Shown here one piece after another: positions 1-7,642 of a stretch of DNA of 12,618 nt. Positions within the stretch are counted from its first letter, which is position 1; every line of letters begins with the position of its first letter. The stretch is from the NCBI GenBank assembly GCA_001566295.1, contig KQ964341.1:1-12618 (forward strand), in the 5' to 3' direction. This DNA is from Microdochium bolleyi (Eukaryota > Ascomycota > Sordariomycetes > Xylariales > Microdochiaceae). The notes under the pieces are model-generated. The model was not told the origin of the DNA. It was given only the letters and a program-made list of their open reading frames with translations, and ran no database searches. The position numbers and the translations under genes were made by a program.

Positions 1-2140
1 TTCCCCTGGTCAGCGTAAAGATTACCTAGAGAATGAAAAGCCCGATCTGTAGGACAATTGCTCTCTTATACTGTTGAACAAGACCGGATCGTATGTGATA
101 TTAGTCTCTTCTGAAGAAGCCAATACTCGGCTTCCTCTCGTGAAGGAACCTGTGATGCCACACTTTCCACTGCAAGCTTGTTCAAGCAGCTGTCCCACTC
201 CTTATTCAATTTATGAATAGTCTAGGAATGTAGACAACTGTGTATGCTGTACCCTTGTGGCTCCTGGAATATGGTTGTAGGTTCCACTAGGCCGTAGTCA
301 TGGAGTACGCCCATTGCATCGGTGAAGTTGAGCTCTTCTGAAAGCTGCCCTATCCACGCCGGGGCGTCTTCGCTGCTAGCTCGGACAAGATTATACCATA
401 TGTCTTCATTGTTGAAGTAGGCCCACCACCGGAGCAGATGAGCCGCAAGTGGGTTCTGTGCCTGCACATGTTTATATGACAGCTGCCATATTGAATATAA
501 GGTGCGGTCTATATAAGAACCAAGATACAGATTGGCCGTAAGCTTGCCCAAGATTCCCGATAGTGACGAAGGTAGTCTCGGAAGCTGATTCGGACACGCT
601 TCAGATATGCTGCAGCCATAGCAAGAGCAAGAGGAAGCCGATCCAGTTCTCGCACAAGTTCTTTCGCATCACCATCTGAAGGACTATTAGTGACCGATGA
701 TTGACTGCCTGGAGATCCTCACCATCTTGTAAATCATTTCGGCCTGACGCCCTTGACAGTATTTGCAAACTCTCCCAGTCGGACTTGAGTTTCTCGATTC
801 GAATTTGATGCCCTATGTCGACTTGCGACAGCCGCGTTGTGACAATGATTGAACCCTGATATGCCATGGGAAGAAACTGGTGTATGTCAACCGCTGTATC
901 GGTCACCCGCCCGGGAAGCTTTGGGTTGTCGTAGTTGTCGTACACAATAAGCCATCTGGTATTGCCTGGCAAGCTGAGCCACGCTTTCACGGCCTAAATA
1001 ATCTTGTCGTGGTCTTGCAGCAGGTTCAGGCCCTTGAGAGTGCCGACATCGGGATTCTGTTCCAGGATCTGCGTTGCGATCCTAGCGAAGCTCTGTTGGA
1101 TGGACGATTCGTCCTTGATATTCAGCCAGAGTACTCGTCCCGGTATCGTTTGATATACGTTGCAGCGAGCTGTGTCTTGCCAATGCCGCCGAGACCATGG
1201 AGAACAACAGTGCAACGGCTTCCATCCGAGCACAGCATTCTTCGCATCTCCGCTACTTCTCCATCTCTTGCTACGAAATGTGGAGTCTCAGGAACACCAG
1301 ACAGGTTGAAGCTGATCAAAAAGTTGTTGTCGTAGGTACCTAAGTTATTAGCTAAGGTACATCTTCTGTGGCTAAGGGGTGTCCTACCTTTCACAGATTT
1401 CTGGACCTCTTGTCGCAACCTTCTCTGTGCTCGTTCGCGACCCTCGCCGTAGAGGAGCGGCATGTAGAGGTCAAATATTCCGAGCAACGAGTATGCCATG
1501 TCTTCCTCACACGTTGTTTCCCGATTGCGTATCCACGCCTCGCGTTCTGAAGTCGGAAAGTAGGATAATGGTGTATTTCATAAAGCCCTGGCAGGAATAC
1601 CCGTCACGTCGCGTATGACAGCCTCCAAAGACCTCTTATCGCCTAAGAAGACCCTTCCCTCGAGTAGAACTCGACAATCTGTAGGGCAATGAGCTCTTGG
1701 AGCGTCCAGCCTCGCGTGAACCACTCAGAACGCTGCAAAATGTTGTAGACCTCGTGCCGGAATTTGCGAGGAGGAGCGTCGGGAAGTTTGGAAAAGTCGA
1801 CGTCATCGAGATAGGCGTAGCAAATTGCCGATTCTGCGTACCATTGCCCCATTGAGTTGATGGCCTCTTGGTACTCGGCACTGCTGGTCTTGTCAATGCA
1901 ACAGGTATCGGCCCATATGTATCCATGGCCACTTCTCCGCGCCTGAGCACGACAGTTCATTATCTTGTGGTAGCTTGATGTCCTGGGCTCGTGTGGAACA
2001 ATGCCGTGTTCGATAATGCGACACATATCCTGGTATGAGAGCTCGGGCTCACACCAGCGGTGGGACAAGATTGCATACTCTGGTATTTCACTGCCATGGT
2101 GTTCCTCAAACTGGAGGTCGCTCGTCTTTAGCAGTCTCAT
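1..2140 (-). pseudogene. HET-NB-ARC-TPR NLR pseudogene (incompatibility-type), 3' end beyond window
   Basis: Intact relatives are fungal NLRs (HET-D/HET-E type) that trigger incompatibility cell death; the HET domain is the death effector, NB-ARC the nucleotide switch and the C-terminal repeats the sensor. Start ATG is at 2138-2140 with A at -3, opening with MRLLKTSDLQFEE. Seen in order: HET motifs (YAILSHRW, DTCCIDK, WFTRGWTLQEL, MAYSLLGIFD), a 48-bp intron (1340-1387), the P-loop GLGGIGKTQLA (about 1190), a Walker-B-like WLIVYDNYDN (about 930), the winged-helix HSCLHS region, and a TPR start reading LGNLYADQG at the left edge. Lesions: frameshifts near 1654, 1135, 670-740 and 548; in-frame stops at 1578-1580, 994-996, 222-224 and 66-68. 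Conserved sequence resumes in the proper frame after each lesion, so this is one dead gene and not several small ones. HET and NB-ARC identity is confident; the type of repeat beyond the edge is inferred from one partial repeat. Confidence 0.9.
1340..1387 (-). other. Phase-1 intron between HET and NB-ARC of the NLR pseudogene
   Basis: On the minus strand it begins GTAGGA after AAAG and ends AACTTAG, with GCTAATAAC as a branch-site candidate just before the acceptor. It is 48 bp, a multiple of three, and contains no stop in frame, so read-through is also possible. Splicing joins a split glycine codon and brings the HET tail close to the F-x-L-S-G-V-P lead-in of NB-ARC, as in relatives. Confidence 0.6.
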
Positions 2141-3014
2141 TATGCGACGCTGCGGGTGCGTCTCGGTGGCGACTTCAGCACCCGAACATGTGCTTCGTGT
2201 TGTGTTTGCTGACGCAGAACGATCCGAGATCCGAGACCCCGCACGTGCTGCCATTGACACCGCCCTCGACTGGCGTGCACAGCAAACTGCAAGCCATTGT
2301 TCCCCGCGTGTGTGCGTGGGGTTGTAGGTATGGCACCTGCTTTGCCAGCGGCTGGGAAAGCACAGGCCTTCCATTTGGGTTTGGTGGCCGGACTGTCCGT
2401 CATACAAGGACAAACCGAAAAGTGGGCGTGTGATAGGCTGCCCACCGTCAGCGGCGGCAGAGCCCTACGCGGCATCCTGGAGTCAGTGGGAACCCTCTCT
2501 ACATGTTGACTCTCATTGGGAATGGTCTAAGACTGAAGACGGTTGCAGCACAACCCTGCAGTTGCGGAGTGCGCGAAACTTGGCCTACCCAAGGCGCCGC
2601 AGCCAGTGGAAGGGCACAGCGGCCGGCGCGGTGGCTGCTCCTCCACCTCACCCCTGGCGCCCCCCACCCCACAAGGCGATCGCCAACCCCGAGCCCCAGC
2701 TGGCGTTGTCCTTGGGAGCTTGGCCAGGCTCAACGGCCGGGAGCTGGATGCGTTTCGAAGGGGGAAAGCTGGCAGCCATAAAAACCTTAGCCGGGCCGCC
2801 GCAGGGACCGCGGCCACATCTCAGAAGTAAACCTGGCACCGGTTGAGCGCTTGACATGTCAAGGTGCGTCCGTCGTGTTCGTTTGACGACTAAGACTCGG
2901 CTACAAAGCGCTGCTGCTGGTCGCTGTCAACAACCCTGCAGACACACCATCATGAGATCCGGCGCGTGCCGATAGCCCTACAAGCGCCGAATCTGCTGCG
3001 AGCCCGTGGTAGCC
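2141..3014. promoter_or_regulatory. Divergent intergenic region, GC-rich, no gene seen
   Basis: This 874-bp stretch separates the divergent starts of the HET-NLR remnant (minus) and the membrane-protein gene (plus) and must hold both promoters. The part at about 2430-2830 is rich in G and C. The open frames across it are proline/alanine/arginine-rich shadows on both strands with no recognisable domain. A perfect 14-bp palindrome CTTGACATGTCAAG lies at 2850-2863, about 150 bp upstream of the plus-strand ATG. I see no clear TATA box. Confidence 0.5.
2850..2863. repeat. Perfect 14-bp palindrome CTTGACATGTCAAG
   Basis: The sequence reads the same on both strands. It sits upstream of the membrane-protein gene, where a dimeric regulator could bind. 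About one such palindrome is expected by chance in a window of this size, so a regulatory role is only a suggestion. Confidence 0.3.
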
Positions 3015-3965
3015 ATGCCGGGAGAGACGGGGCCGATCGATGTGTCGCTGCCCATCGCGATGCTGATTGCGGGCTTCTTTGCCGTCGCCATCTTCAACAC
3101 TCTGGAGATTACCATCAGCATTTTCAGCGTCTTCCGCCGCAAGCAGGGGCTCTACTTCTGGAGCCTGCTCGTCGCGACATTCGGCATCTTCATCCACACC
3201 ATCGTCGTCTTCCTGCGGTTCTTCGCGCTTGCGCCAAACCTGCCCATGTGCGTTGTCACCGTCGTCGGGTGGTGGGCCATGGTGACTGGCCAGTCTGTCG
3301 TGCTCTACTCGCGTCTGGGGCTGGTCGTGTCTGACCGCTGGAAGACCCGGCTCGTGGCCGTCATGATCGTCTTCAACTTCGTCGTCCTCCACATTCCCGT
3401 GTCGATCCTGTTCCTCGCCAGTAACAGCGGCAATCCCGAACCCTTCTTTGGCGCCTTTGATGTGTATGAAAAGATACAACTCGCCGGCTTCTTCCTCCAG
3501 GAGAGCGTCATATCCGGGCTGTACGTATGGGAGGCCGCAACGGGCTTCAAGCCTATCCTGGCGGTCAAGGCCACCACGGGACGGCGCATGCTCCGCCATC
3601 TCGTCATCCTCTTCGTCCTCACCGTCCTGCTCGACGCCAGTCTCCTCGCCACCCAATACAGCGGAAATTTCCAGATCCAGACGACGTACAAGCCCGTCGT
3701 GTACAGCATCAAGCTCAAGATCGAGTTCGTCATCCTCAACGAGCTGATAGCCTTCACCCAGACGGGGAGGCGTCACGACCAATTCTTCCACACCGAAACG
3801 GACGAGGCGCCAAGGTCATCGTTGTCGGCCGGTGCCATTGCAATGGACAGCCCCAGTACGATATCGCGATTCAGTACGCAGCATGGGATCACGCCGACCA
3901 CCGCGGCGTCCAGGACCTCCGCGCTGCGACCTTCTGCCTGCTGTCGGATGGGTGAGGGGATTTGA
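3015..3965 (+). CDS. Seven-helix membrane protein, DUF7703-like
   Basis: Single exon, 316 residues. The open frame extends upstream to a GTG at 3006, but the first ATG is at 3015 with G at -3, so I start there (MPGETGPIDV). About seven hydrophobic segments are visible, near residues 10-36, 46-70, 75-97, 108-132, 150-172, 190-212 and 225-245. The pattern with VTGQSVVLYSRLGLV in the middle, YEKIQ...FFLQESVISGLYVWE, and TTYKPVVYSIKLKIEFVILN near the end is what I recall of the fungal DUF7703 membrane family. Its function is unknown; it should lie in a membrane. No frameshift or internal stop is seen, unlike both NLR neighbours. The last 25 or so residues are read from DNA whose opposite strand encodes NB-ARC sequence of the patatin-NLR remnant, so the natural C-terminus may have been replaced. 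The family name is from memory. Confidence 0.82.
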   Translation: MPGETGPIDVSLPIAMLIAGFFAVAIFNTLEITISIFSVFRRKQGLYFWSLLVATFGIFIHTIVVFLRFFALAPNLPMCVVTVVGWWAMVTGQSVVLYSRLGLVVSDRWKTRLVAVMIVFNFVVLHIPVSILFLASNSGNPEPFFGAFDVYEKIQLAGFFLQESVISGLYVWEAATGFKPILAVKATTGRRMLRHLVILFVLTVLLDASLLATQYSGNFQIQTTYKPVVYSIKLKIEFVILNELIAFTQTGRRHDQFFHTETDEAPRSSLSAGAIAMDSPSTISRFSTQHGITPTTAASRTSALRPSACCRMGEGI

Positions 3966-4262
3966 CCCTCGGGGATCCTGTCGACGCAGCCGGCGATGCT
4001 CCGCCTCAGTCGGTCTTCCGCCCGGCCGTCGAGCCAGAACACGTGCTAAAGGCGGCCTGGTGGCGGCGGGTAAAGTCGACGGCTAACTGCGTCTTGCCGA
4101 CGCCGCCGAGTCCGTGCAGCTCAAAGACCTTTCTTCCTTGCCGCTGCGACCGGCGAGGTAGGAGGCACTCTTCCAGGCTGGCCGTGTCGGACGGTCTGTC
4201 GACGAACTTTGCCGATACGGGGACGCCGGCCAGGCTGAAGGGAACCTTATAAGGGCCCAGAT

Positions 4263-4328
4263 CTACGACGAAACGAGTGAGCTGGAGGTGATAATAGTAT
4301 ATTGGCGGCTATAGTGGGAGTAACTAAC
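4263..4328 (-). other. Phase-1 intron between patatin and NB-ARC domains
   Basis: On the minus strand the donor is GTTAGT after CAAT and the acceptor is GTCGTAG, giving 66 bp; a CTCAC branch candidate lies about 18 bases before the acceptor. Without splicing the frame stops at once (4324-4326). Splicing here restores the frame into YLGPYKVPFSLAGVP. A CAG acceptor about 22 bases further upstream would break the frame. Confidence 0.65.
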
Positions 4329-4911
4329 ATTGCCTCCTGGCGAGAGCATCAGTAAGAGCCGTCATCTGCTTCAAGACGTCCTGCGTCTGGATATAGCGTC
4401 TCGTGGCAGCCCCAATCTCTGCCTGCTTATTCGAATCCTCCAGGCCGACATTCTCGAGTCCGTGGGCAACGTTGAAGCGGAAGTAGCGACCGTCGTTATC
4501 GAGGAACACGTTGTGTTGGCGGAACAGCTCGGCCGTTCGTTCCGTTTCCATTGCGAGCTCCTTCAGCGTCAACAAGATCCCGAGCGCGTCGCACCCCACC
4601 GGACTCAGGGCGGGCACTCCCGTGCCGATCGACACCAGGCACCGCAAGCTACTCCGCAGCCGGTCGCCCCACACATCCTGCGCCTGGTTCCAGAGGGCGA
4701 AGACGGGGTTGTTCATGCCGAGGGCGCCGTCGACGAATTCCTCGGGGGGGGACGCCGATGGCGATGGGATCGAAGAAGGTTGTTGCGGCAGAGGTGGCGC
4801 GGCAGGCCTGCCAGACCTTGGTGGTGTTGAGCAGGTCTGTGGAGCGGGGGTTTGCGGTAGCTGGTCAGGCAGACGGCATCGCTCGTTTGCTTGCTCGTCG
4901 CGCAGACGAAC

Positions 4912-4991
4912 CTGATTTTGGTCGTGGCTCGGTCAGCACTCTGTTGGAAGACACTGTTGGAAGACACTAAGGGCAGCGAGTGTAAACGCAC
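4912..4991 (-). other. Intron inside the patatin domain
   Basis: The donor is GTGCGT at 4991, a GCTGAC branch site lies near 4932-4937, and the acceptor ATCAG ends at 4912. Splicing (phase 2) joins TCKV to FVCATSKQTSD, which is normal patatin sequence, whereas the unspliced frame stops at 4967. The intron carries a 13-bp tandem duplication that includes a CAG. Confidence 0.75.
4941..4966. repeat. 13-bp perfect tandem duplication in an intron
   Basis: CTGTTGGAAGACA occurs twice head to tail (4941-4953 and 4954-4966). On the transcript strand each copy contains CTTCCAACAG, which resembles a splice acceptor. Without the duplication the intron would be 67 bp. Confidence 0.9.
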
Positions 4992-5386
4992 ACCTTGCAC
5001 GTGCTAGACGCGTCTTTCAGCAGGACATTCTCGTCGTGGTAGGTGTCCTTGAGGATCTGCTTGATGGCGCGCTCTAGTGCGGTGCTGTCAAACCTGCCCT
5101 GCAGCTTGCCGTTGATCTTCACCCTATGGCTCTTTTTCTGGAACACGTCATTGGACAAGGATATGTACGCGGCGATACAGTCGTCGACGGACATGCGCAG
5201 GCGGCCGAGCATGACGGCGATGAGGCCGCCGGTGCTGGTACCGCCGATCATGTCGAAGTAGTCGCAGGGCTTAGGGGGGTTGTCGGGGTCAACGGCGGCC
5301 ATGAGGCTGCGCAGGATCATGAGGGAGGAGAGGCCACGGACGCCGCCGCCGTCGAGGGCGAGCAGGCGGATGTCGCTGTCGGGCAT

Positions 5387-6038
5387 GGCGGGAATGGGAG
5401 ACGATGAATGTCTGGTCAGGCTGGGGACCGCGTGGTATTGTACGCGCCGTGAGGGAGCCTGGCACGGCTGGCTGCAAAGGCGGCCGTTGGGGACGCACAA
5501 GATACACAAGAAGTGGCGCAGCGACCTTGTTTGATTCGCAGGCCTCGCACCGGATTGGAAGTTGTACGCACTTGCCAGGTTCTGCGGCCACTGCATCTGC
5601 TTGACTGCCCACTCAGCTGAGGGGTTGAAAACAGAAATGCCCAGCCTGATGCCCGGCCGCCTCTGCAGCCAGCCGTGCCAGGCTGATGTCTCACAAAAGA
5701 CTTAGACATCTCCCCACTAGGCAGGCATGTTTGCAGGACTCGGGTCGATCGCTGCTCAGCTGATGAATTGACGATCCTTACTTGCTGCTGATCCACTCTA
5801 GACTGCATTGCAGGGATCTCCTACCAACCAAAGAGGCGGCGTGCATGCTTGCATCGTAGCTGCATAGTGGCTGTGTAAGCCCTTGCCCCATGTTCCTTTC
5901 TGTGGCATCGCTCTCGCTTGTTCTTTTCCTGTTATCTCATCTAAAGTCTCGACTCAACAGACTGCCAAACGCGAAAACCAGACGCGTTCAACCAGCCTTG
6001 TGAATTGTTTGTCGCTGTTGATGAGGCACGCTGACAAA
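5387..6038. promoter_or_regulatory. Divergent intergenic region with a foldback
   Basis: This 652-bp stretch lies between the divergent starts of the patatin-NLR (minus) and the HET remnant (plus). It contains the 229-bp inverted-repeat structure listed separately and, next to its right arm, a small hairpin GATGTCT/AGACATC (5685-5710). Open frames here are short and not protein-like. The plus-strand part at 5880-6038 is presumably the leader of the HET remnant. Confidence 0.5.
5456..5684. repeat. Inverted repeat: 30-bp arms, 169-bp spacer (possible foldback/MITE-like element)
   Basis: The left arm 5456-5485 (starts AGCCTGGCACGGCTGG) and the right arm 5655-5684 (ends CGTGCCAGGCT) are reverse complements at 29 of 30 positions; the one difference is in the inner third. 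The match stops sharply on both sides. No target-site duplication is obvious (gtgaggg on the left, gatgtct on the right) and the spacer has no recognisable gene. The left arm lies 70-99 bases upstream of the patatin-NLR ATG and may be in its leader. A MITE or foldback origin is inferred; the inverted repeat itself is directly visible. Confidence 0.8.
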
Positions 6039-6468
6039 ATGGAACCAGATTCGCAGGCCTTCCCGAATGCGACCCGGCCGCCTCTGGACGACGCCAGCAA
6101 GCAGATCCGACTGCTAAAGGTGGACCCTGGAGGATTTGATTGACGAAATCAAATGTACAATCACCAGCTGCGCGCTTGGCGAAGTCTCAGAGTTCAACGC
6201 GATATCGTACACATGGGGACCGGAGCAGCCCCAGCGCGACATCTTCATTAACGGCCTGCGCTTTCCTGTGCGGCAAAACTGCCACCATGTGCTCCAACAA
6301 GCACGTCAATATCAAAGCTCGATACCGATATGGATTGATTCGGTGTATATCGACTCGCGGCCGTCGTACCCCGATGGGGACTCGGGAGCAGCTGTTGATT
6401 CTCCCAATCTGCTTTTCCTCCCAGACAGGCTTGAGCTGTCGAACCTATTCGGCAGCTTCTGCGACTGA
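6039..6468 (+). pseudogene. HET-domain protein remnant (HET-6-like type), frameshifted and truncated
   Basis: The start ATG at 6039 follows AAA (MEPDSQAFPN). Then come IRLLKVDPG, and in a frame shifted by one base, DEIKCTITSCALGEVSEFN, AISYTWGPEQPQRDIFINGL, NCHHVLQQAR and IPIWIDSVYID. This is the N-terminal half of a HET domain (IRLL...AISYTWG...WIDSVCID), of the stand-alone type and not the HET-NLR type at the left of the window. One extra G in the GGAGG run near 6129-6133 explains the shift and leaves a stop at 6141-6143. The usual Cys of the CID motif is Tyr. After about 6360 similarity is lost and the frame ends at 6466-6468. The rest of a HET domain (DRAxQVxxMGxIY, RxWTxQE) is not found. 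HET proteins act in heterokaryon incompatibility; this copy cannot be functional as written. Confidence 0.78.
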
Positions 6469-6566
6469 TATCTGAGGCGATGAGTCGAAGATCAGGAGAG
6501 TGCTGCTCTCGCGGATGATGAGAAAGAGCACCCAGCGCTGTGGCGATACTACGTGTCATCCCATCA

Positions 6567-7143
6567 TTATAGCTGCGCGCGCTTTGCTCCGGTAACAAAG
6601 ATGGGATAGAGAGCGGCTTGCCCGTTCACAACATGGAGGATATGGGAAGGTGCATAGAGAAGAGGACTGGGGACGTGGAGAGTAGCTGTCAGGATCCCGA
6701 GAGCGAATTCCTCGCCTTCGAGGCACTCGTGACGATACCGCTTGCGCATGAGGTTGACAGGACGCGGGCCGGAGACGGTGTCGTAGTCTGGGTAGTGGTC
6801 ATCTTGCCTTCCTGCGAAGAGATCATGCACATGGTTTGATGTCTTGAGTTCCGCCAGGTCATCCTTGTGCCTGCAGTAGATTGCGACTTCGGGGTGACTA
6901 GACTCGTACTGTTTGTACTCTCTGGGAACCCCGTCGTGATGCCCAAAGACGTCTCTGAGGAACCCTTGAAGCATATTGAGATCGGGTACGACGGGAAACT
7001 GGTTCGACTTGTTCCTGTTCGTCGCTTTGAGGACGATGGCTTCGCCCTTTGGTGTTCTTGGCGGGATCATGAGTTTCGACACCTTCCTTTCTACTCTAAG
7101 AGTCCAATCCGTCCCTCATGTCACGCTTACCAAGGCTAACCAT
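6567..7143 (-). pseudogene. Unrecognised gene, probably frameshifted
   Basis: A 171-codon frame on the minus strand (6567-7082, extendable to about 7115) is too long to be comfortable as chance and reads like protein: PPRTPKGEAIVLKATNR, FLRDVFGHHDG, HPEVAIYCRHKDD, HYPDYDTVSGPRP, ILHVVNGQAALYPIFVTG. It starts in the track with GTG, not ATG. An ATG in a very good context (ACCATGG) lies at 7141-7143 in another frame that stops after 15 codons at 7096-7098. A single-base shift between 7099 and 7115 would join the two. A 35-37 bp intron (donor GTAAGC) would be unusually short. I do not recognise the family and see no signal peptide or membrane helix. It could also be a live gene with an exon structure I have missed. 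Confidence 0.4.
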
Positions 7144-7642
7144 GGTGTCCGCGATTGTCTGATCTTCTGTCGAGGCTTGTGGAGGAACGAGGAAGGAGGG
7201 CTTCGGTACTGCAGTTGAGTCTACTGTCGAGTCGCGGTCGGCGATGTTGTTGTTTATTGTTGTAACGGGAATAGGTTTCTCCGGAGGGCGCGTTGTGCTT
7301 TTGAAGGCAAGGAAGGTATTGATGTTGTTCTTGGCTTGTGGTCTGTTCTGCTGAACTCCTGGCGGAACGGAATGATCGTGTTTATGCCTTGAGATCTGCT
7401 CAGAAAACAGGCAACTGGTCGCGCTGATGTATAGGTTGCTGGCCTTGAGGCTGCTGGCTAATAGTGGCTCATCCGCTTGCTTGAGGTGACGGAAGAGTGC
7501 AGATGCGTCCCCCCTTCTGCAAAAGCAGTCGCACTGCGCGGTTCCTCTCCTCTCCTCTTCTTCAGTATTAGCAACAACAGCCGCAACGCAGAAGCTTCTC
7601 CTCTCATTTTCTACCACTCAGATCGACAGTTTCTGTCCGAAA
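7144..7642. promoter_or_regulatory. Upstream region of the DUF3716-like gene
   Basis: A pyrimidine-rich tract at about 7543-7565 (CCTCTCCTCTCCTCTTCTTC) and the CA-rich leader after it are typical of transcription start regions in filamentous fungi. On the minus strand the frame stays open from 7617 to 7096 (Ser/Thr/Pro/Asn-rich, such as PPEKPIPVTTINNN), but its only upstream ATG lies inside the plus-strand leader, so I do not call it a gene. It could be N-terminal coding sequence of the minus-strand gene next to it. Confidence 0.4.

Larger units (their letters stand above)
3773..5386 (-). pseudogene. Patatin-like phospholipase-NB-ARC NLR, frameshifted and 3'-truncated
   Basis: Relatives (the class of Neurospora PLP-1) are cell-death NLRs whose N-terminal patatin domain is a predicted lipid hydrolase. 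ATG is at 5384-5386 with G at -3. Seen: DGGGVRG oxyanion loop (residues 12-18), GTSTGG nucleophile elbow with Ser51, and, after an 80-bp intron, the catalytic Asp motif VDGALG (about 4730). A second intron (4263-4328) precedes VPFSLAGVPVSAKFVDR and the P-loop GLGGVGKTQLA (about 4095), then FWLDGRAEDRLRRSIAGC. Lesions: an extra C in the C5 run (4846-4850), an extra C in the C8 run (4744-4751), and about one base lost near 4043-4046. No in-frame nonsense change is seen. Both catalytic residues are present, but the frameshifts separate them. NB-ARC similarity fades near 3890; the frame stays open to a stop at 3773-3775, with no Walker B and no repeat domain. Homopolymer errors in the assembly could account for two of the lesions. 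Confidence 0.88.

Noticed and set aside
880..1335. 151-codon plus-strand frame
   Set aside because: Antisense to the NB-ARC region of the HET-NLR remnant, whose conserved motifs are on the minus strand.
2430..2846. 138-codon plus-strand frame rich in Pro and Ala, with open frames on the other strand too
   Set aside because: GC-rich DNA gives few stops in all frames; the product has low complexity and no domain.
2901..3791. 296-codon minus-strand frame opposite the membrane-protein gene
   Set aside because: Very acidic, Asp/Glu-rich product is the antisense shadow of a GC3-biased membrane-protein gene.
5529..6086. Shared 13-14 base words (GATTCGCAGGCCT and CCCGGCCGCCTCTG) between the patatin-NLR upstream region and the HET remnant start
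   Set aside because: About one match of this length is expected by chance in this window; the second copies lie in HET coding sequence and there is no longer alignment.
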